DNA of 64,000 nucleotides from Pseudomonas sp. B28(2017) (GCF_002113025.1 NZ_NEJH01000004.1:62001-126000); one strand, 5' to 3'; shown: positions 28,709 through 37,513, numbered from the stretch's first letter. The notes: generated from the letters alone by a model not told the origin. Translations and numbers: made by a program.

Positions 28709-29074
28709 TTATTGAGCGGCCGGACGCTCGAGCACCAGCAATTCGATGTTCTGCTTCTTGGCGCGAGTGAGGGCCGCACGGACTTCATCCTGCTTGGCTT
28801 CGGCCTCGGCTTTCGAATTGAACGGCCCCATCAGGATTCGCGTATTGCCATTGTCCTTGACGACGCTGGACATGAAACTGTGCTCGATCAGCCAGCCACT
28901 CAAATCGCTGACTGCCTGAGGGGTTTCACCCCGCACTTCAAGATCCCATTGCGGGCCGGACACTGTCGCGGGTACGGCAGCCATGGCCGGCTTGGGCTTC
29001 GGCGCATCCACACTACTGCCCTCGCCGCACCCCGTCAGCGCCAATATCGCGATTACCAAAACCATTTTGCGCAC
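28709..29074 (-). CDS. SPOR-domain lipoprotein
   Basis: 121 aa. MRKMVLVIAILALTGCGEG gives a lipobox with Cys16. The C-terminal half (WDLEVRGETPQAVSDLSGWL, then TRILMGPFNSKAEAEAKQDE) looks like a SPOR fold that binds denuded peptidoglycan. The GTG start at 29074 has GGAGG eight bases upstream; an upstream ATG (29095) would overlap that site. Likely outer-membrane anchored. Confidence 0.72.
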   Translation of the reverse strand: MRKMVLVIAILALTGCGEGSSVDAPKPKPAMAAVPATVSGPQWDLEVRGETPQAVSDLSGWLIEHSFMSSVVKDNGNTRILMGPFNSKAEAEAKQDEVRAALTRAKKQNIELLVLERPAAQ

Positions 29075-29324
29075 GACGCTTCCCTCCAAATGCATAAAGC
29101 GGCGATTTTAACATCCATGAATACTTCACGAGTGCCGTAAAATGGGCTCAAAACTACGAGAATCATGGTTGCGGCCTCTGTATAGTTACGCCTTGGGAAT
29201 TAATGCCACATCTGCGCGTCAGAAAGAGGCCCCCAAACTGTGAGACTTCGCACTAATCTATACATACCACCGACCTCTGCACTGTCCGAATCAGGTGCCC
29301 CACATAGCAATCAAGGAGAAGACC

Positions 29325-29516
29325 ATGCTGATACTCACCCGCAAAGTCGGTGAAAGCATAAACATAGGTGATGACATTACGATCACCATCCTGGGCGTAA
29401 GCGGCCAGCAAGTCAGGATCGGCATCAACGCTCCGAAGGACGTTGCAGTGCATCGTGAAGAAATTTATCAGCGCATTCAGGCCGGTCTGACCGCCCCGGA
29501 AAAGCCGCAATCCTGA
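29325..29516 (+). CDS. rsmE: CsrA/RsmE-family RNA-binding regulator
   Basis: 63 aa: [20 protein letters not shown] then [20 protein letters not shown] and the EEIYQRIQ helix. It represses translation by binding GGA sites in mRNA leaders. [11 protein letters not shown] resembles RsmE rather than RsmA (RVGETLMVGDD) of fluorescent pseudomonads. AAGGAG is placed 8 bp before the ATG at 29325. Confidence 0.9.
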   Translation: MLILTRKVGESINIGDDITITILGVSGQQVRIGINAPKDVAVHREEIYQRIQAGLTAPEKPQS

Positions 29517-29700
29517 ATTCTGTTGCAGTCAGTAGCCAGCCCGTTCAGTCCGGAATCACGGCTGGCTAAAGATTCAGCATCGCATCGCTTCCGCTTGCTT
29601 TCCCACGCATGGTTCCGGGGTCGATACTAGCGACAAGCTCAACGCCCTGGCTGTCAGACCTATCTGGTTTGTACCAAGGAAGGACGCGTTCGCTCCGTGG

Positions 29701-30156
29701 TTAACCGGACATCACGCCACGCGCCATGCCAGTCGCCGCCACCACCATCGACAACACCAGCAGCGCCTCGACATGACTGATCCGGGCAAACAGCTTCGCA
29801 CGACCAGTATCGACAGCCACTTTACGCCCCAGCGCTATCCGCCATTTGATCAACGTCACCATTGGCGCAACTTCCAGCAGCAAGATCAGGGCGAACAGCG
29901 TCATCTTCAGATGAAACAGCGGCTGGTGCAGGTAATAGTCCGTGCCTTTCTCGTACCCGCCAAAGGCTCGCATCCCCCCACTGATCAACAAGACGACAGC
30001 TGAAATACCCCAGATATTGTCCGCTATCAGTACATTGCGCACTTCTGCGGCCCCATCGGCCAAACGCCGAAAAGCGCTGCCTCGAACCAGCACCGCCCAC
30101 AACCCCAGGGCAACTGCCAGAAGATGAACCGCCGCGAGTAACCAGTGAGTCAGCAT
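29701..30156 (-). CDS. DUF2214-family membrane protein
   Basis: 151 aa with four hydrophobic helices: MLTHWLLAAVHLLAVALGLW, then a segment in NIWGISAVVLLISGG, FHLKMTLFALILLLEVAPMV, and HVEALLVLSMVVAATGMARG. Conserved His and Trp in the helices recall b-type haem membrane proteins, but I cannot confirm binding. The start at 30156 follows GGAGTTTCTCG. Confidence 0.75.
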   Translation of the reverse strand: MLTHWLLAAVHLLAVALGLWAVLVRGSAFRRLADGAAEVRNVLIADNIWGISAVVLLISGGMRAFGGYEKGTDYYLHQPLFHLKMTLFALILLLEVAPMVTLIKWRIALGRKVAVDTGRAKLFARISHVEALLVLSMVVAATGMARGVMSG

Positions 30157-30360
30157 CGAGAAACTCCTGCCAAGTCTGAGTTGTATGAGCCTGTCAGTAG
30201 TAGCCCATGAAATGGCTGCTTGCACGGCAACTGCGGACAATGCCCGGAACACAATATGACAGACCAACTAGACTCCACTGCGCTGGTATTGTGCATCCGC
30301 GGCAGTACCAGCCCCCAACAGCAACTCACTCTCACCTCATTGAACTGAGTAAACAAAATC

Positions 30361-31113
30361 ATGTGTAAATCATGTGATTCAAGCTCTGCTTCAAACACAA
30401 CAGGCCGTCGTCGTTTTCTTCAATTTGCCGGATTGAGCGCAGGCGCCCTGCTGCTGACCGGCACACTGCCCGGCCAGATCATCCAGGCAGCCGAAAAAGC
30501 GTCAGCCCCACCAAAACCTCAAAACGTAATCAGTCCCGATATGGCACTGAAAAGACTGATGGAGGGCAATGAACGATATGTAAGCGGTACTTCCACAACG
30601 CATGATTTCAAGGCTGAGCGAGAGGCCCTGGTATCCGGCCAAAATCCGTTCGTGGCAGTACTGAGCTGCTCTGACTCGCGGATCGCCCCGGAATACGCGT
30701 TCGACACCGCGCGCGGCGATCTTTTCGCCATCCGCGTCGCGGGCAACTTCGTGACTCCGGAAGGCCTGGCCAGTCTTGAATACGGGGTTGCCGTACTGGG
30801 CGCCCCGTTGATTCTCGTACTGGGGCATGAGAGCTGCGGCGCCATCGAGGCAGGTATCAAGGCTGTGAAGGATCATACGGTATTCCCAGGCCATATCCCC
30901 AAACTGACTGATGCACTCAAGTCGGCTATCGAGACAGTGCTGAAGCAACCCGGGAGCTTGATGGAAAACGCCACCGCGCAGAACGTCAAAAACTCTGTCA
31001 ACAGCCTGAAACAGGCCTCGCCCCTGCTGACCGATGCGCAGAGCAAGGGCATGCTGAAGATCGTGGGAGGTATCTATCGCCTGGCGAGCGGCAAGGTGGA
31101 GCTGATCGCCTGA
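30361..31113 (+). CDS. Beta-carbonic anhydrase with Tat signal
   Basis: 250 aa. Twin-arginine signal (TGRRRFLQFAGLSAGALLLT) then a beta-class domain with zinc ligands in LSCSDSR (Cys, Asp) and GHESCGA (His, Cys). It interconverts CO2 and bicarbonate; the Tat signal puts it in the periplasm already folded with zinc. Full length for the exported subgroup. Monocistronic with a terminator 48 bp downstream. Confidence 0.92.
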   Translation: MCKSCDSSSASNTTGRRRFLQFAGLSAGALLLTGTLPGQIIQAAEKASAPPKPQNVISPDMALKRLMEGNERYVSGTSTTHDFKAEREALVSGQNPFVAVLSCSDSRIAPEYAFDTARGDLFAIRVAGNFVTPEGLASLEYGVAVLGAPLILVLGHESCGAIEAGIKAVKDHTVFPGHIPKLTDALKSAIETVLKQPGSLMENATAQNVKNSVNSLKQASPLLTDAQSKGMLKIVGGIYRLASGKVELIA

Positions 31114-31160
31114 ACCGCAACACGCACATTGCCCGCATCGGAGCACAACCCCGCATGCAA

Positions 31161-31190
31161 AGAGCCCAGCGCGGTGGCTGGGCTCTGTTT
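31161..31190. terminator. Bidirectional terminator
   Basis: AGAGCCCAGC, loop GCGGTG, GCTGGGCTCT, then GTTT; between the carbonic anhydrase gene and the converging 64-aa gene. Confidence 0.75.
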
Positions 31191-31383
31191 ATCTTCGGTT
31201 TTCCATCATTTTGTCAGCAAGGGTTTTGGCCCTCTCGATCAACAGGTTTTGCCTGTCTTCGTGAGTAGCCCCACCAACAACCGGGGCAGTCAAATTGCTT
31301 TCGGCAATCAATGCAGCGCAGAAGTATTGATCCCAAACAGTCTTGTCCACAGATGCCTGCTTGATGATTTGATCGGCGTTCAT
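31189..31383 (-). CDS. Hypothetical 64-aa protein
   Basis: MNADQIIKQASVDKTVWDQY then FCAALIAESNLTAPVVGGAT and a charged helix to the end. It has a good start (AAAGGAGCCGCCC-ATG). No signal, no recognised family. First feature at the edge of the second phage-relic region. Confidence 0.6.
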   Translation of the reverse strand: MNADQIIKQASVDKTVWDQYFCAALIAESNLTAPVVGGATHEDRQNLLIERAKTLADKMMENRR

Positions 31384-32005
31384 GGGCGGCTCCTTTCAAT
31401 GAGGCAGCACTAATAGTTTACGCCGGAATGACAAAGAAACCGGGTTATCGCCCACAGTGACCCGCCATTCGTCGCCTGCGAAAATCCAACGAAGAAATCA
31501 CTCGCATCCGTGGCTTGAGGATTGCAAAGTACGCGCGTAGTCGCGCCGGAACGACATGATTCTGACGCCGCAGCCATTCAACCAATGCTTAAGGACTCCA
31601 GCGATACGCTTGGTCAGTCACCGGGAGATGTAACGTGTCAACGCTCAACGAAATCGCAATGAACCACGCGAGAATGGCTAAGGAAAAGGCAGCAGAGTCG
31701 ACCGAACCGAGCGAACGACACCTCCAGATCGTAGGGAGCTTCGAGGTACCGTCCATTGAAGTACAGCAGAACATCCCAATGCACCTGATCGCTGGAACGC
31801 AGGAGGGCCATCTTGCTCATGCGACGGGTTTCTCGCTCTGACCTTTCATGAGGCAGGCGACACCCTGATCGATGCATCCGGCAACAGGTAAGCGGGTTCA
31901 GCGCTGGCAATGGAACATGCCGTCTGCACGCAATCATCTGTTGCCTGGCTCCCACCCGCCGCATCACAACTGGCCCGGAATCAGCCCAAAATCTCGCGGA
32001 CGTAG
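31384..32005. other. Region without a well-supported gene
   Basis: About 620 bp. A GTG-started frame at 31635-31841 (+, 68 aa, STLNEIAMNHARMAKEKAAE) has GGGAG upstream and is the best candidate. An opposing frame to 31638 (-, containing HWDVLLYFNGRYLEAPYDLE) is equally plausible. Neither can be preferred from sequence alone. The rest looks like decayed phage DNA. Confidence 0.4.
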
Positions 32006-32152
32006 TGCAGTTGGACTTTTGCTGCAGCGCCCCTGATTCGCTTTGTCACGACACCTTATGAGATTGCGGAAAAGGTCTCGCAGTCGTTTCACCTGCAGAG
32101 CCTGGTCGAGCTGGCGCGCGAGCCCGCAGACCTACCGAGCGATACTTGGTGA
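32006..32152 (+). pseudogene. 3' fragment of an unidentified gene
   Basis: An open stretch between TAG (32003) and TGA (32150) encodes PLIRFVTTPYEIAEKVSQSF then LQSLVELAREPADLPSDTW. The composition is protein-like but there is no start codon or ribosome site. Read as the C-terminal end of a lost gene in phage-derived DNA. Confidence 0.4.
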
Positions 32153-32389
32153 TTGTTTTGTCCAGAGGAGGTTTATGGCATCAGTTTCAAGCATCAGGTT
32201 GTTACCGACCCTGAGCCAGAACAGTATGTCGTTAGGCGTTGATGCACTGAAAAAGATCCAGTGCCCTGCCCCATCGACCTTTTCCTCTACCTCTGCAACG
32301 TATAACGCGACCTCGATTTCGCTAAGTTCCAGGGCATCGGAGATTTCTCGCTGTGTCGGTTTTCTTACGCTGCTCATAGTGAAATCCAT
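32132..32389 (-). CDS. Hypothetical protein (85 aa)
   Basis: MDFTMSSVRKPTQREISDAL, ELSEIEVALYVAEVEEKVDG, then HWIFFSASTPNDILFWLRVG. Mixed alpha/beta, no signal. Starts at 32389 or 32377 are possible and neither has a strong Shine-Dalgarno. Family unknown; located among phage relics. Confidence 0.45.
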   Translation of the reverse strand: MDFTMSSVRKPTQREISDALELSEIEVALYVAEVEEKVDGAGHWIFFSASTPNDILFWLRVGNNLMLETDAINLLWTKQSPSIAR

Positions 32390-32499
32390 TTCTTGAACAT
32401 AGTGCTGAAAGCATAGCTGTACACCACAACCTGGCATCTCCACCTGTCGCTTCAGGTCACGGAGGGCGGCGCCAGATTGCTGAGTTGTGGCTGACTCAA

Positions 32500-32659
32500 G
32501 GATTGGCAGGAGGCGGAGTCGACGTGCCTGATCAATCTCGCCACCGCACTTGCCGAAGAATCAGTCCGCATTGCCAGCATGTCGCAACCTGAAATCTTCG
32601 CTAAGGCAAAGTGGTCGCGTCAGCTCGAAGAGTTCGCCATGGCGGGTATTGAAACCTGA
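32500..32659 (+). pseudogene. 3' fragment of an unidentified gene
   Basis: Frame WQEAESTCLINLATALAEES, VRIASMSQPEIFAKAKWSRQ, LEEFAMAGIET then stop at 32657-32659. Protein-like helix content but no start; a second frame upstream suggests a frameshift. Probably a truncated phage gene converging on the next small gene. Confidence 0.4.
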
Positions 32660-32667
32660 ACCTTCAG

Positions 32668-32889
32668 TTACTGCGGGGGCATGGTGCCCGATGCCTGCGC
32701 ATAAGCATCAATCATCACTTGAAGGGCGTTTGACACATGCGGATGCCCAACCCAGCGGTATGAAGCATTTCCAAGCAGGCCGGCTGCCGCGTTGTCCATC
32801 AGGCTTTTTACATCAAGCCCGCTGGCGATGGCCGCTCCAATAATTGCTGCAAGCGCTTGCTCAAGTGCAATTTCGCGATCAGTGACCAT
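32668..32889 (-). CDS. Hypothetical 73-aa protein
   Basis: MVTDREIALEQALAAIIGAA, IASGLDVKSLMDNAAAGLLG, then a helical end (LQVMIDAYAQASGTMPPQ). AAGGAG five bases before the ATG at 32889. All-helical, cytoplasmic by prediction; family unknown. Confidence 0.55.
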   Translation of the reverse strand: MVTDREIALEQALAAIIGAAIASGLDVKSLMDNAAAGLLGNASYRWVGHPHVSNALQVMIDAYAQASGTMPPQ

Positions 32890-33225
32890 TTCATCTCCTT
32901 GACCCGGCTCCATGCCGGCCATAGAAGTAAATAGCTCACGAGCAATCAAAATGCCACTACATCTCGTCGAATCCGGTACGGAGGTCGGTGCCTGAGCCAC
33001 CCCCATCTATTGGACTGAACCAAACAAAAGGCACCCGCAAAGCAGGCGCCTCTCACCGGATCAATATGGAAAAAACACGCTGACAGTATCGCCCGGGAAG
33101 ACCCAGGGCTACGAAACCCTGTCCACCTGAAGATCACCTTGGGCGCGGCTCTGCATGAGCCAGACCGCCCAGCAGAGTGGATCTTGCTTGTCAGTCACGA
33201 CGACTCATTGTTTGACAGCTGAAAG
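32890..33225. other. Gene-poor stretch
   Basis: About 335 bp between two minus-strand genes. A weak hairpin AAAAGGCACCCGCAAAGCAG / GGCGCCTCTC near 33026-33055 may terminate. No coding frame with support. Confidence 0.4.
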
Positions 33226-33882
33226 TTACTTCACCACGTACTTCGCGCCGTGCGGATCGTTAAGTTTTGCCTGCAACATCCCCCACTCGCGCTGAATGAT
33301 CGAGTAAGGAATGAAGATACTGATCCTCTCAGCCCCCTTTACGCCGGGGTGATCGCTCACATCGTTCAGTGTGGTTGAGTAGAAGCCGACATTGATGCCG
33401 ACAATACAGCCGTCGCTGGCGAGGACCGGCCCACCTGACATGCCCTTGACCAGCGGGGCATCGTGGATGCCATAGAGATCACCGCTGTGTTCATCGGCAT
33501 TGATGAACGGCGTTTGATACACCCTGCCTTTCCCCGCAGCGGTCATGAGGTAAGGACTCGCCCCAGCGGCAGTTATGCTCTCGCCCACACGCGGTGCGCG
33601 CCATGATGGGTAGTGGCCGTTGGCCTTGTGCTGGATGAAGACGAGATCGCAGCCTGTGCTGCAACTGTACTTCACGTTGGGGATGAACGGAGTGTGGCGG
33701 GTGGTTACGGCGTAGTCCTCGTTCCATTGCACGGCCGAGGCCATGTATAGATACGGCACAGGGAAGCCCGAATAGACTGGAAAATATGAATCATTAGTTG
33801 GCCCCGAAAAGTCGGGTTTAACGATGCCGTTGCATCCTGCAGTTACAGCTCCAATTAAAAAGTAGGCCATGATTTTGATCAT
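33226..33882 (-). CDS. Trypsin-like serine protease lipoprotein
   Basis: 218 aa. Lipobox in MIKIMAYFLIGAVTAGC (Cys17). The S1-type chymotrypsin triad appears as His in YAVTTRHTPFI, Asp in STGCDLVFIQH and Ser in VKGMSGGPVLASDGCIVGIN. The His context (TTRH rather than TAAH) is unusual. Likely an envelope-anchored protease or a binding protein with that fold. It lies alone inside the phage-relic region with AT-rich flanks, so it may be cargo. Confidence 0.7.
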   Translation of the reverse strand: MIKIMAYFLIGAVTAGCNGIVKPDFSGPTNDSYFPVYSGFPVPYLYMASAVQWNEDYAVTTRHTPFIPNVKYSCSTGCDLVFIQHKANGHYPSWRAPRVGESITAAGASPYLMTAAGKGRVYQTPFINADEHSGDLYGIHDAPLVKGMSGGPVLASDGCIVGINVGFYSTTLNDVSDHPGVKGAERISIFIPYSIIQREWGMLQAKLNDPHGAKYVVK

Positions 33883-34225
33883 GATATATCACCGACTTAA
33901 TAGGGAGAGTGTGACTGTTTTTTGTTGTCAGTATTTTGACTTTTATCGGGCTGCAGTACTCCTCGCCACTTGTTCTAGTTGGACGTTTTCTTACTTATGG
34001 CTGAGATCGCAATGACGCGTATGAATAAATCGCACTAAGGTCAATCGCTTTTCGAACAACTGCAGAAGTTCAAATATTTGGCGCCTGAAAAACGTTAAAG
34101 ATGAGAGAAGAAAACGAGAACGCCTATAGACCCCTTCGTTAATGGCGCCTACCTGAATCAATCGCTATCCCCCCACAAGAGCGACAAGAAGCCTGATAAA
34201 ACGACTACTCCCCACGAAATGCATA
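33883..34225. other. AT-rich spacer, no gene seen
   Basis: About 340 bp, noticeably richer in A and T than the core genome. Holds the upstream region of the protease lipoprotein gene. No supported coding frame or RNA gene. Confidence 0.5.
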
Positions 34226-34420
34226 GTGCTGGACTTATCGGCAAATGGAACTGAACGCGTTGCAAGCGATGAAGAAGCCCTTGCAAGGTTAAACAAGGAA
34301 CTTGGTAACTATAAAGGGTTGCGCATGCACCTCAGTGGACCACAAGCAAAATTCAAGAAAGTTACCAAGGGAGATAACTTTTTCAGCCAGCAAGAAATCG
34401 TTGTTACTGCCCCCAAGTAA
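34226..34420 (+). CDS. Hypothetical 64-aa frame, maybe a gene fragment
   Basis: GTG-started frame: LDLSANGTERVASDEEALAR then LNKELGNYKGLRMHLSGPQA and KKVTKGDNFFSQQEIVVTAP. The C-terminal half is protein-like and polar, but there is no good ribosome site, so it may be the 3' end of a larger lost gene. Unknown family. Confidence 0.35.
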   Translation: MLDLSANGTERVASDEEALARLNKELGNYKGLRMHLSGPQAKFKKVTKGDNFFSQQEIVVTAPK

Positions 34421-34526
34421 TGCATCCTGATTGATGCCCGATATCACAGGGACATGCGACTATCTATCAAACGAATTTCGGGAGGTTCGCCCAGGAATGA
34501 GTTGAAAATGGCAGTCACCTCAACCA

Positions 34527-34814
34527 CTACATCGCGAGGCATATGGAGATATAGATCGGCTCCCTCTGTATCCATTTCGCGGTTGATACTTCTCTCACGC
34601 TCGCCTGACAAGTGACCAGCGCAATCTGTCCTTGATCGCAGGCTATCGGTGATAGTGAGAATTCGTTGAACATGCGCCAGGGCAAGTTGGGTGCGCGCCC
34701 TTTCATGAACCACGCCGCTGGCGCCGCCACTGACTGGCACTGGACAGTCGCCGCTTGAATCGGCGGTGTCGAGCTGGACTGACAACCGCAGATCGCCAGC
34801 GGCAAGGCGATCAC
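34527..34814 (-). pseudogene. Rz1-like spanin lipoprotein relic
   Basis: VIALPLAICGCQSSSTPPIQ (lipobox ending ICGC), AATVQCQSVAAPAAWFMKGR, then NLPWRMFNEFSLSPIACDQG. This is the layout of Rz1-like lipoproteins of Pseudomonas prophages, here with a GTG or missing start and a C-terminus that runs into decayed DNA. Related to the fragment at 2.8 kb. The partner Rz and endolysin are gone. Confidence 0.55.
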
Positions 34815-35075
34815 GCCGTCAACTACTTCAGGAGGGGAGCTACGTTTAAAGCAACCGGCGAGGCGAACAATTAAACGCTAGCTGAATTGCTCAGCCAATC
34901 GCCTTCATCCTGTCTGAATTGGTGCCCACCCTGACCAGTTGCTGGCCATTCAGTAATCCATCTGAAACACACCAGGCCGGGCGAGCGATGCTGACTTTAC
35001 CCAGAGCAGCGCCAAGTGTCCCGAACTCAAAGCTGAACAAAATTAACATTGAGCCTGCCGATGAACGGCGAATAG

Positions 35076-35357
35076 TCACCCGCACCACTGCGTCTCACAG
35101 GGTACTCCGTCGTTGTCGCCGTCCATTTTCACCCCTGGACAATTTTGCAGAAAGTTCTTGGCCTCTACGCACGAGGTCATCTGCGAACAATATTTGCGTC
35201 CATCACATTTGAATGGGGCCGAAACGGGTTTCGGTGCAGTCGCGACTGCAGAAGTTCCTTTTGGATTCGACTGCTGTGCCTCAGCCCAGGACTGTAATTC
35301 AGGGGAAAACTTCCAAGCCAGCAGACCAACAACAAGCACAACCAAAATCAGCTTCAT
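35076..35357 (-). CDS. Excalibur calcium-binding domain protein
   Basis: 93 aa. N-terminal hydrophobic anchor (MKLILVVLVVGLLAWKF), a short linker, then the Cys-rich Excalibur domain CDGRKYCSQMTSCVEAKNFL ending in the calcium loop DGDNDGVPCETQWC. Such domains accompany extracellular nucleases and envelope proteins; its role alone is unclear. The start at 35357 follows GGATGGATC. Confidence 0.78.
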   Translation of the reverse strand: MKLILVVLVVGLLAWKFSPELQSWAEAQQSNPKGTSAVATAPKPVSAPFKCDGRKYCSQMTSCVEAKNFLQNCPGVKMDGDNDGVPCETQWCG

Positions 35358-35443
35358 TTTGATCCATCCATGATGAGAGACCGTTTGCACTCTCACGTTG
35401 CCTGCTTTACAGCGTAAACCACTAATCCACATACAGCCCGCCG

Positions 35444-35800
35444 GTGAACGGCAGTCGGGGCCCCGGGAAGACGCAAAACCACTCGCCGAAGGCGCGTAAA
35501 CGCACCCAACTGAACACCAAGCTACACTGGAACGCAGTGACGTCGGAGTACCCGACCAAATCGCTTACCCAGGCGTGGGACGATTCGAAGGCCAACGAAG
35601 ATTTGCCGGCCGGTGAGCGCCCTGCTTTCCACGAAATCCGCGCACTCGGTTCCTGGCTGTACGAGCAACAAGGTTTTGAGCAGGAATACATTCAGGGCCT
35701 GATGGGGCACGCCGACGTGAAAACGACCGAGCACTATCAGGCTTGGCAGAGGAATGATGAAGTGACTTACATGAAGGTGACGGCTGACTTGAACCCTTGA
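35444..35800 (+). pseudogene. Phage tyrosine integrase, C-terminal remnant
   Basis: Only the last third of a tyrosine recombinase remains: RPAFHEIRALGSWLYEQQGF (HxxR), then EYIQGLMGHADVKTTEHYQA (His and the Tyr nucleophile). The catalytic first Arg and the N-terminal domains are absent. It ends 113 bp from the 3' end of tRNA-Val(GAC), where an integrase would sit beside its attachment site. Confidence 0.75.
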
Positions 35801-35846
35801 AAAACGGTTCGTTTTCCCGAATCGCTTCCAACGTCTTTCCAAATGG

Positions 35847-35918
35847 CAGACAACAAAAAAGGGCCCACCTTTCGGTGAGCCCTTCCAGACCGCCCAGCAG
35901 AGCGGATTTTGTTTGGTA
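35847..35918. repeat. tRNA-Val(GAC) 3' flank, second copy of the repeat at 3.25 kb
   Basis: Same approximately 70-bp unit as 3254-3323, here joined to the intact tRNA: CAGACAACAAAAAA, terminator stem, GACCGCCCAGCAGAGCGG, TTTTGTTTGGTAG. Confidence 0.7.
35858..35885 (-). terminator. Terminator of tRNA-Val(GAC)
   Basis: On the minus strand AAGGGCTCACC, loop GAAA, GGTGGGCCC followed by TTTTTTG; directly downstream of the tRNA. Confidence 0.85.
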
Positions 35919-35990
35919 GGCGCGATTGGACTCGAACCAACGACCCCCACCATGTCAAGGTGGTGCTCTAACCAACTGAGCTACGTGCCT
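35914..35990 (-). tRNA. tRNA-Val(GAC) with an acceptor-stem mismatch
   Basis: 77 nt including CCA. D stem GCTC/GAGC, anticodon stem CCACC/GGTGG with loop TTGACAT (anticodon GAC), T stem GTTGG/CCAAT. Acceptor 5' AGGCACG against 3' CGCGCCT leaves A5 opposite C68, otherwise perfect. The 3' half may have been exchanged by phage integration. Confidence 0.92.
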
Positions 35991-36174
35991 GCTGTGAGGC
36001 GGCATTCTACGGAATTCCGGAGGGGTGTCAACACCTTTTTTCGAGCTAACCCTATGAATATGCAAAATATTTAATTTCACGGGTACGAAGAAGATTTTCC
36101 GGGTGGCTGGCGGCCGATTTTCAACTCGGGTAGGATCAACGCACTCGTAAAATATATTAAACAGAGGCTGCAGG

Positions 36175-37458
36175 ATGGCGAACACCCCCTACCCAGAGTC
36201 CTACTACGCCGCATCGGCCAATGCGGTTCCGCCGCGCCCGGCGTTGCAGGATGACGTCGAGACCGATGTCTGTGTGATTGGCGCCGGTTATACGGGGCTG
36301 TCCTCTGCCCTGTTCCTGCTGGAGAACGGCTTCAAGGTCACGGTGCTCGAGGCCGCCAAGGTGGGTTTCGGGGCGTCCGGGCGTAATGGCGGCCAGATCG
36401 TTAACAGCTATAGCCGCGATATCGATGTGATCGAGCGCACGGTCGGCCCCAAGCAGGCTCAGTTGCTGGGGCAAATGGCCTTTGAAGGTGGCCGGATCAT
36501 TCGTGAGCGCGTCGCCAAATACAACATTCAGTGCGATCTGAAAGACGGTGGCGTGTTCGCCGCCATGACCGCCAAACAGATGGGTCATCTCGAATCCCAG
36601 AAGCGCCTGTGGGAGCGTTTCGGACACACCCAACTTGAGTTGATGGATCAACACCGCATCCGCGAAGTGGTGGCGTGCGATCAATACGTGGGCGGCATGC
36701 TCGACATGAGCGGCGGACATATCCATCCGCTCAACCTGGCACTGGGAGAGGCGGCAGCGGTCGAGTCCCTGGGCGGAACGATTTACGAGCAGTCGCCGGC
36801 CGTACGCATCGAGCGCGGCGCCACCCCGGTCGTGCACACACCACAAGGCAAGGTCAGAGCCAGGTTCATCATCGTCGCCGGCAACGCTTATCTGGGCAAT
36901 CTGGTGCCGGAACTGGCCGCCAAGTCGATGCCTTGCGGCACTCAAGTGATTACCACCGAGCCACTGGGCGAAGAACTGGCGAAGGCCCTGCTGCCTCAGG
37001 ACTACTGTGTCGAGGACTGCAACTACTTGCTCGACTATTACCGCCTCAGCGGCGACAAGCGCCTGATTTTCGGGGGTGGAGTGGTATACGGCGCGCGGGA
37101 TCCGGCGAACATCGAAGCGATCATTCGACCGAAGATGCTCAAAGCGTTCCCGCAGCTCAAGGACGTGAAAATCGATTACGCGTGGACGGGCAACTTCCTG
37201 CTGACCCTGTCGCGCCTGCCTCAGGTCGGACGCTTGGGCGACAACATCTACTATTCCCAGGGCTGCAGCGGCCATGGCGTGACCTACACGCACCTGGCGG
37301 GCAAGGTTCTGGCCGAAGCCCTGCGCGGCCAGGCTGAGCGTTTTGACGCGTTTGCCGACCTGCCCCACTACCCGTTCCCAGGCGGACAAATGCTGCGTAC
37401 CCCGTTCGCGGCGCTGGGTGCCTGGTACTACGGATTGCGGGACAAGCTCGGCGTGTGA
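36175..37458 (+). CDS. FAD-dependent amine oxidoreductase (PuuB/DAO-like)
   Basis: 427 aa. Dinucleotide fold near the N-terminus (DVCVIGAGYTGLSSALFLLE), then FGASGRNGGQIVNSYSRD and a C-terminal FAD region (GRLGDNIYYSQGCSGHGVTY). Resembles gamma-glutamylputrescine oxidases and glycine/D-amino-acid oxidases; substrate most likely a polyamine conjugate or amino acid. No signal peptide. GAGGCTGCAGG precedes the ATG; a strong terminator follows. Confidence 0.85.
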   Translation: MANTPYPESYYAASANAVPPRPALQDDVETDVCVIGAGYTGLSSALFLLENGFKVTVLEAAKVGFGASGRNGGQIVNSYSRDIDVIERTVGPKQAQLLGQMAFEGGRIIRERVAKYNIQCDLKDGGVFAAMTAKQMGHLESQKRLWERFGHTQLELMDQHRIREVVACDQYVGGMLDMSGGHIHPLNLALGEAAAVESLGGTIYEQSPAVRIERGATPVVHTPQGKVRARFIIVAGNAYLGNLVPELAAKSMPCGTQVITTEPLGEELAKALLPQDYCVEDCNYLLDYYRLSGDKRLIFGGGVVYGARDPANIEAIIRPKMLKAFPQLKDVKIDYAWTGNFLLTLSRLPQVGRLGDNIYYSQGCSGHGVTYTHLAGKVLAEALRGQAERFDAFADLPHYPFPGGQMLRTPFAALGAWYYGLRDKLGV

Positions 37459-37469
37459 CCGACAGATGC

Positions 37470-37502
37470 AAAAAGGGGCCGCTATGTGCGGCCCCTTTTT
37501 AT
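37470..37502 (+). terminator. Terminator
   Basis: AAAAAGGGGCCGC, loop TATGT, GCGGCCCCTTTTTAT; between converging oxidoreductase and xdhC-like genes. Confidence 0.9.
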
Positions 37503-37513
37503 ATGGCGATGCT

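Noticed and set aside
29517..29700. Searched for tRNA genes after rsmE, since rsmA of P. aeruginosa has tRNAs nearby
   Set aside because: No cloverleaf or TTCGA T-loop was found in this 184-bp spacer.
34891..35088. Minus-strand 65-codon frame overlapping the end of the Excalibur gene
   Set aside because: No ribosome site, no recognised motif, and an equally open plus-strand frame; not supported.
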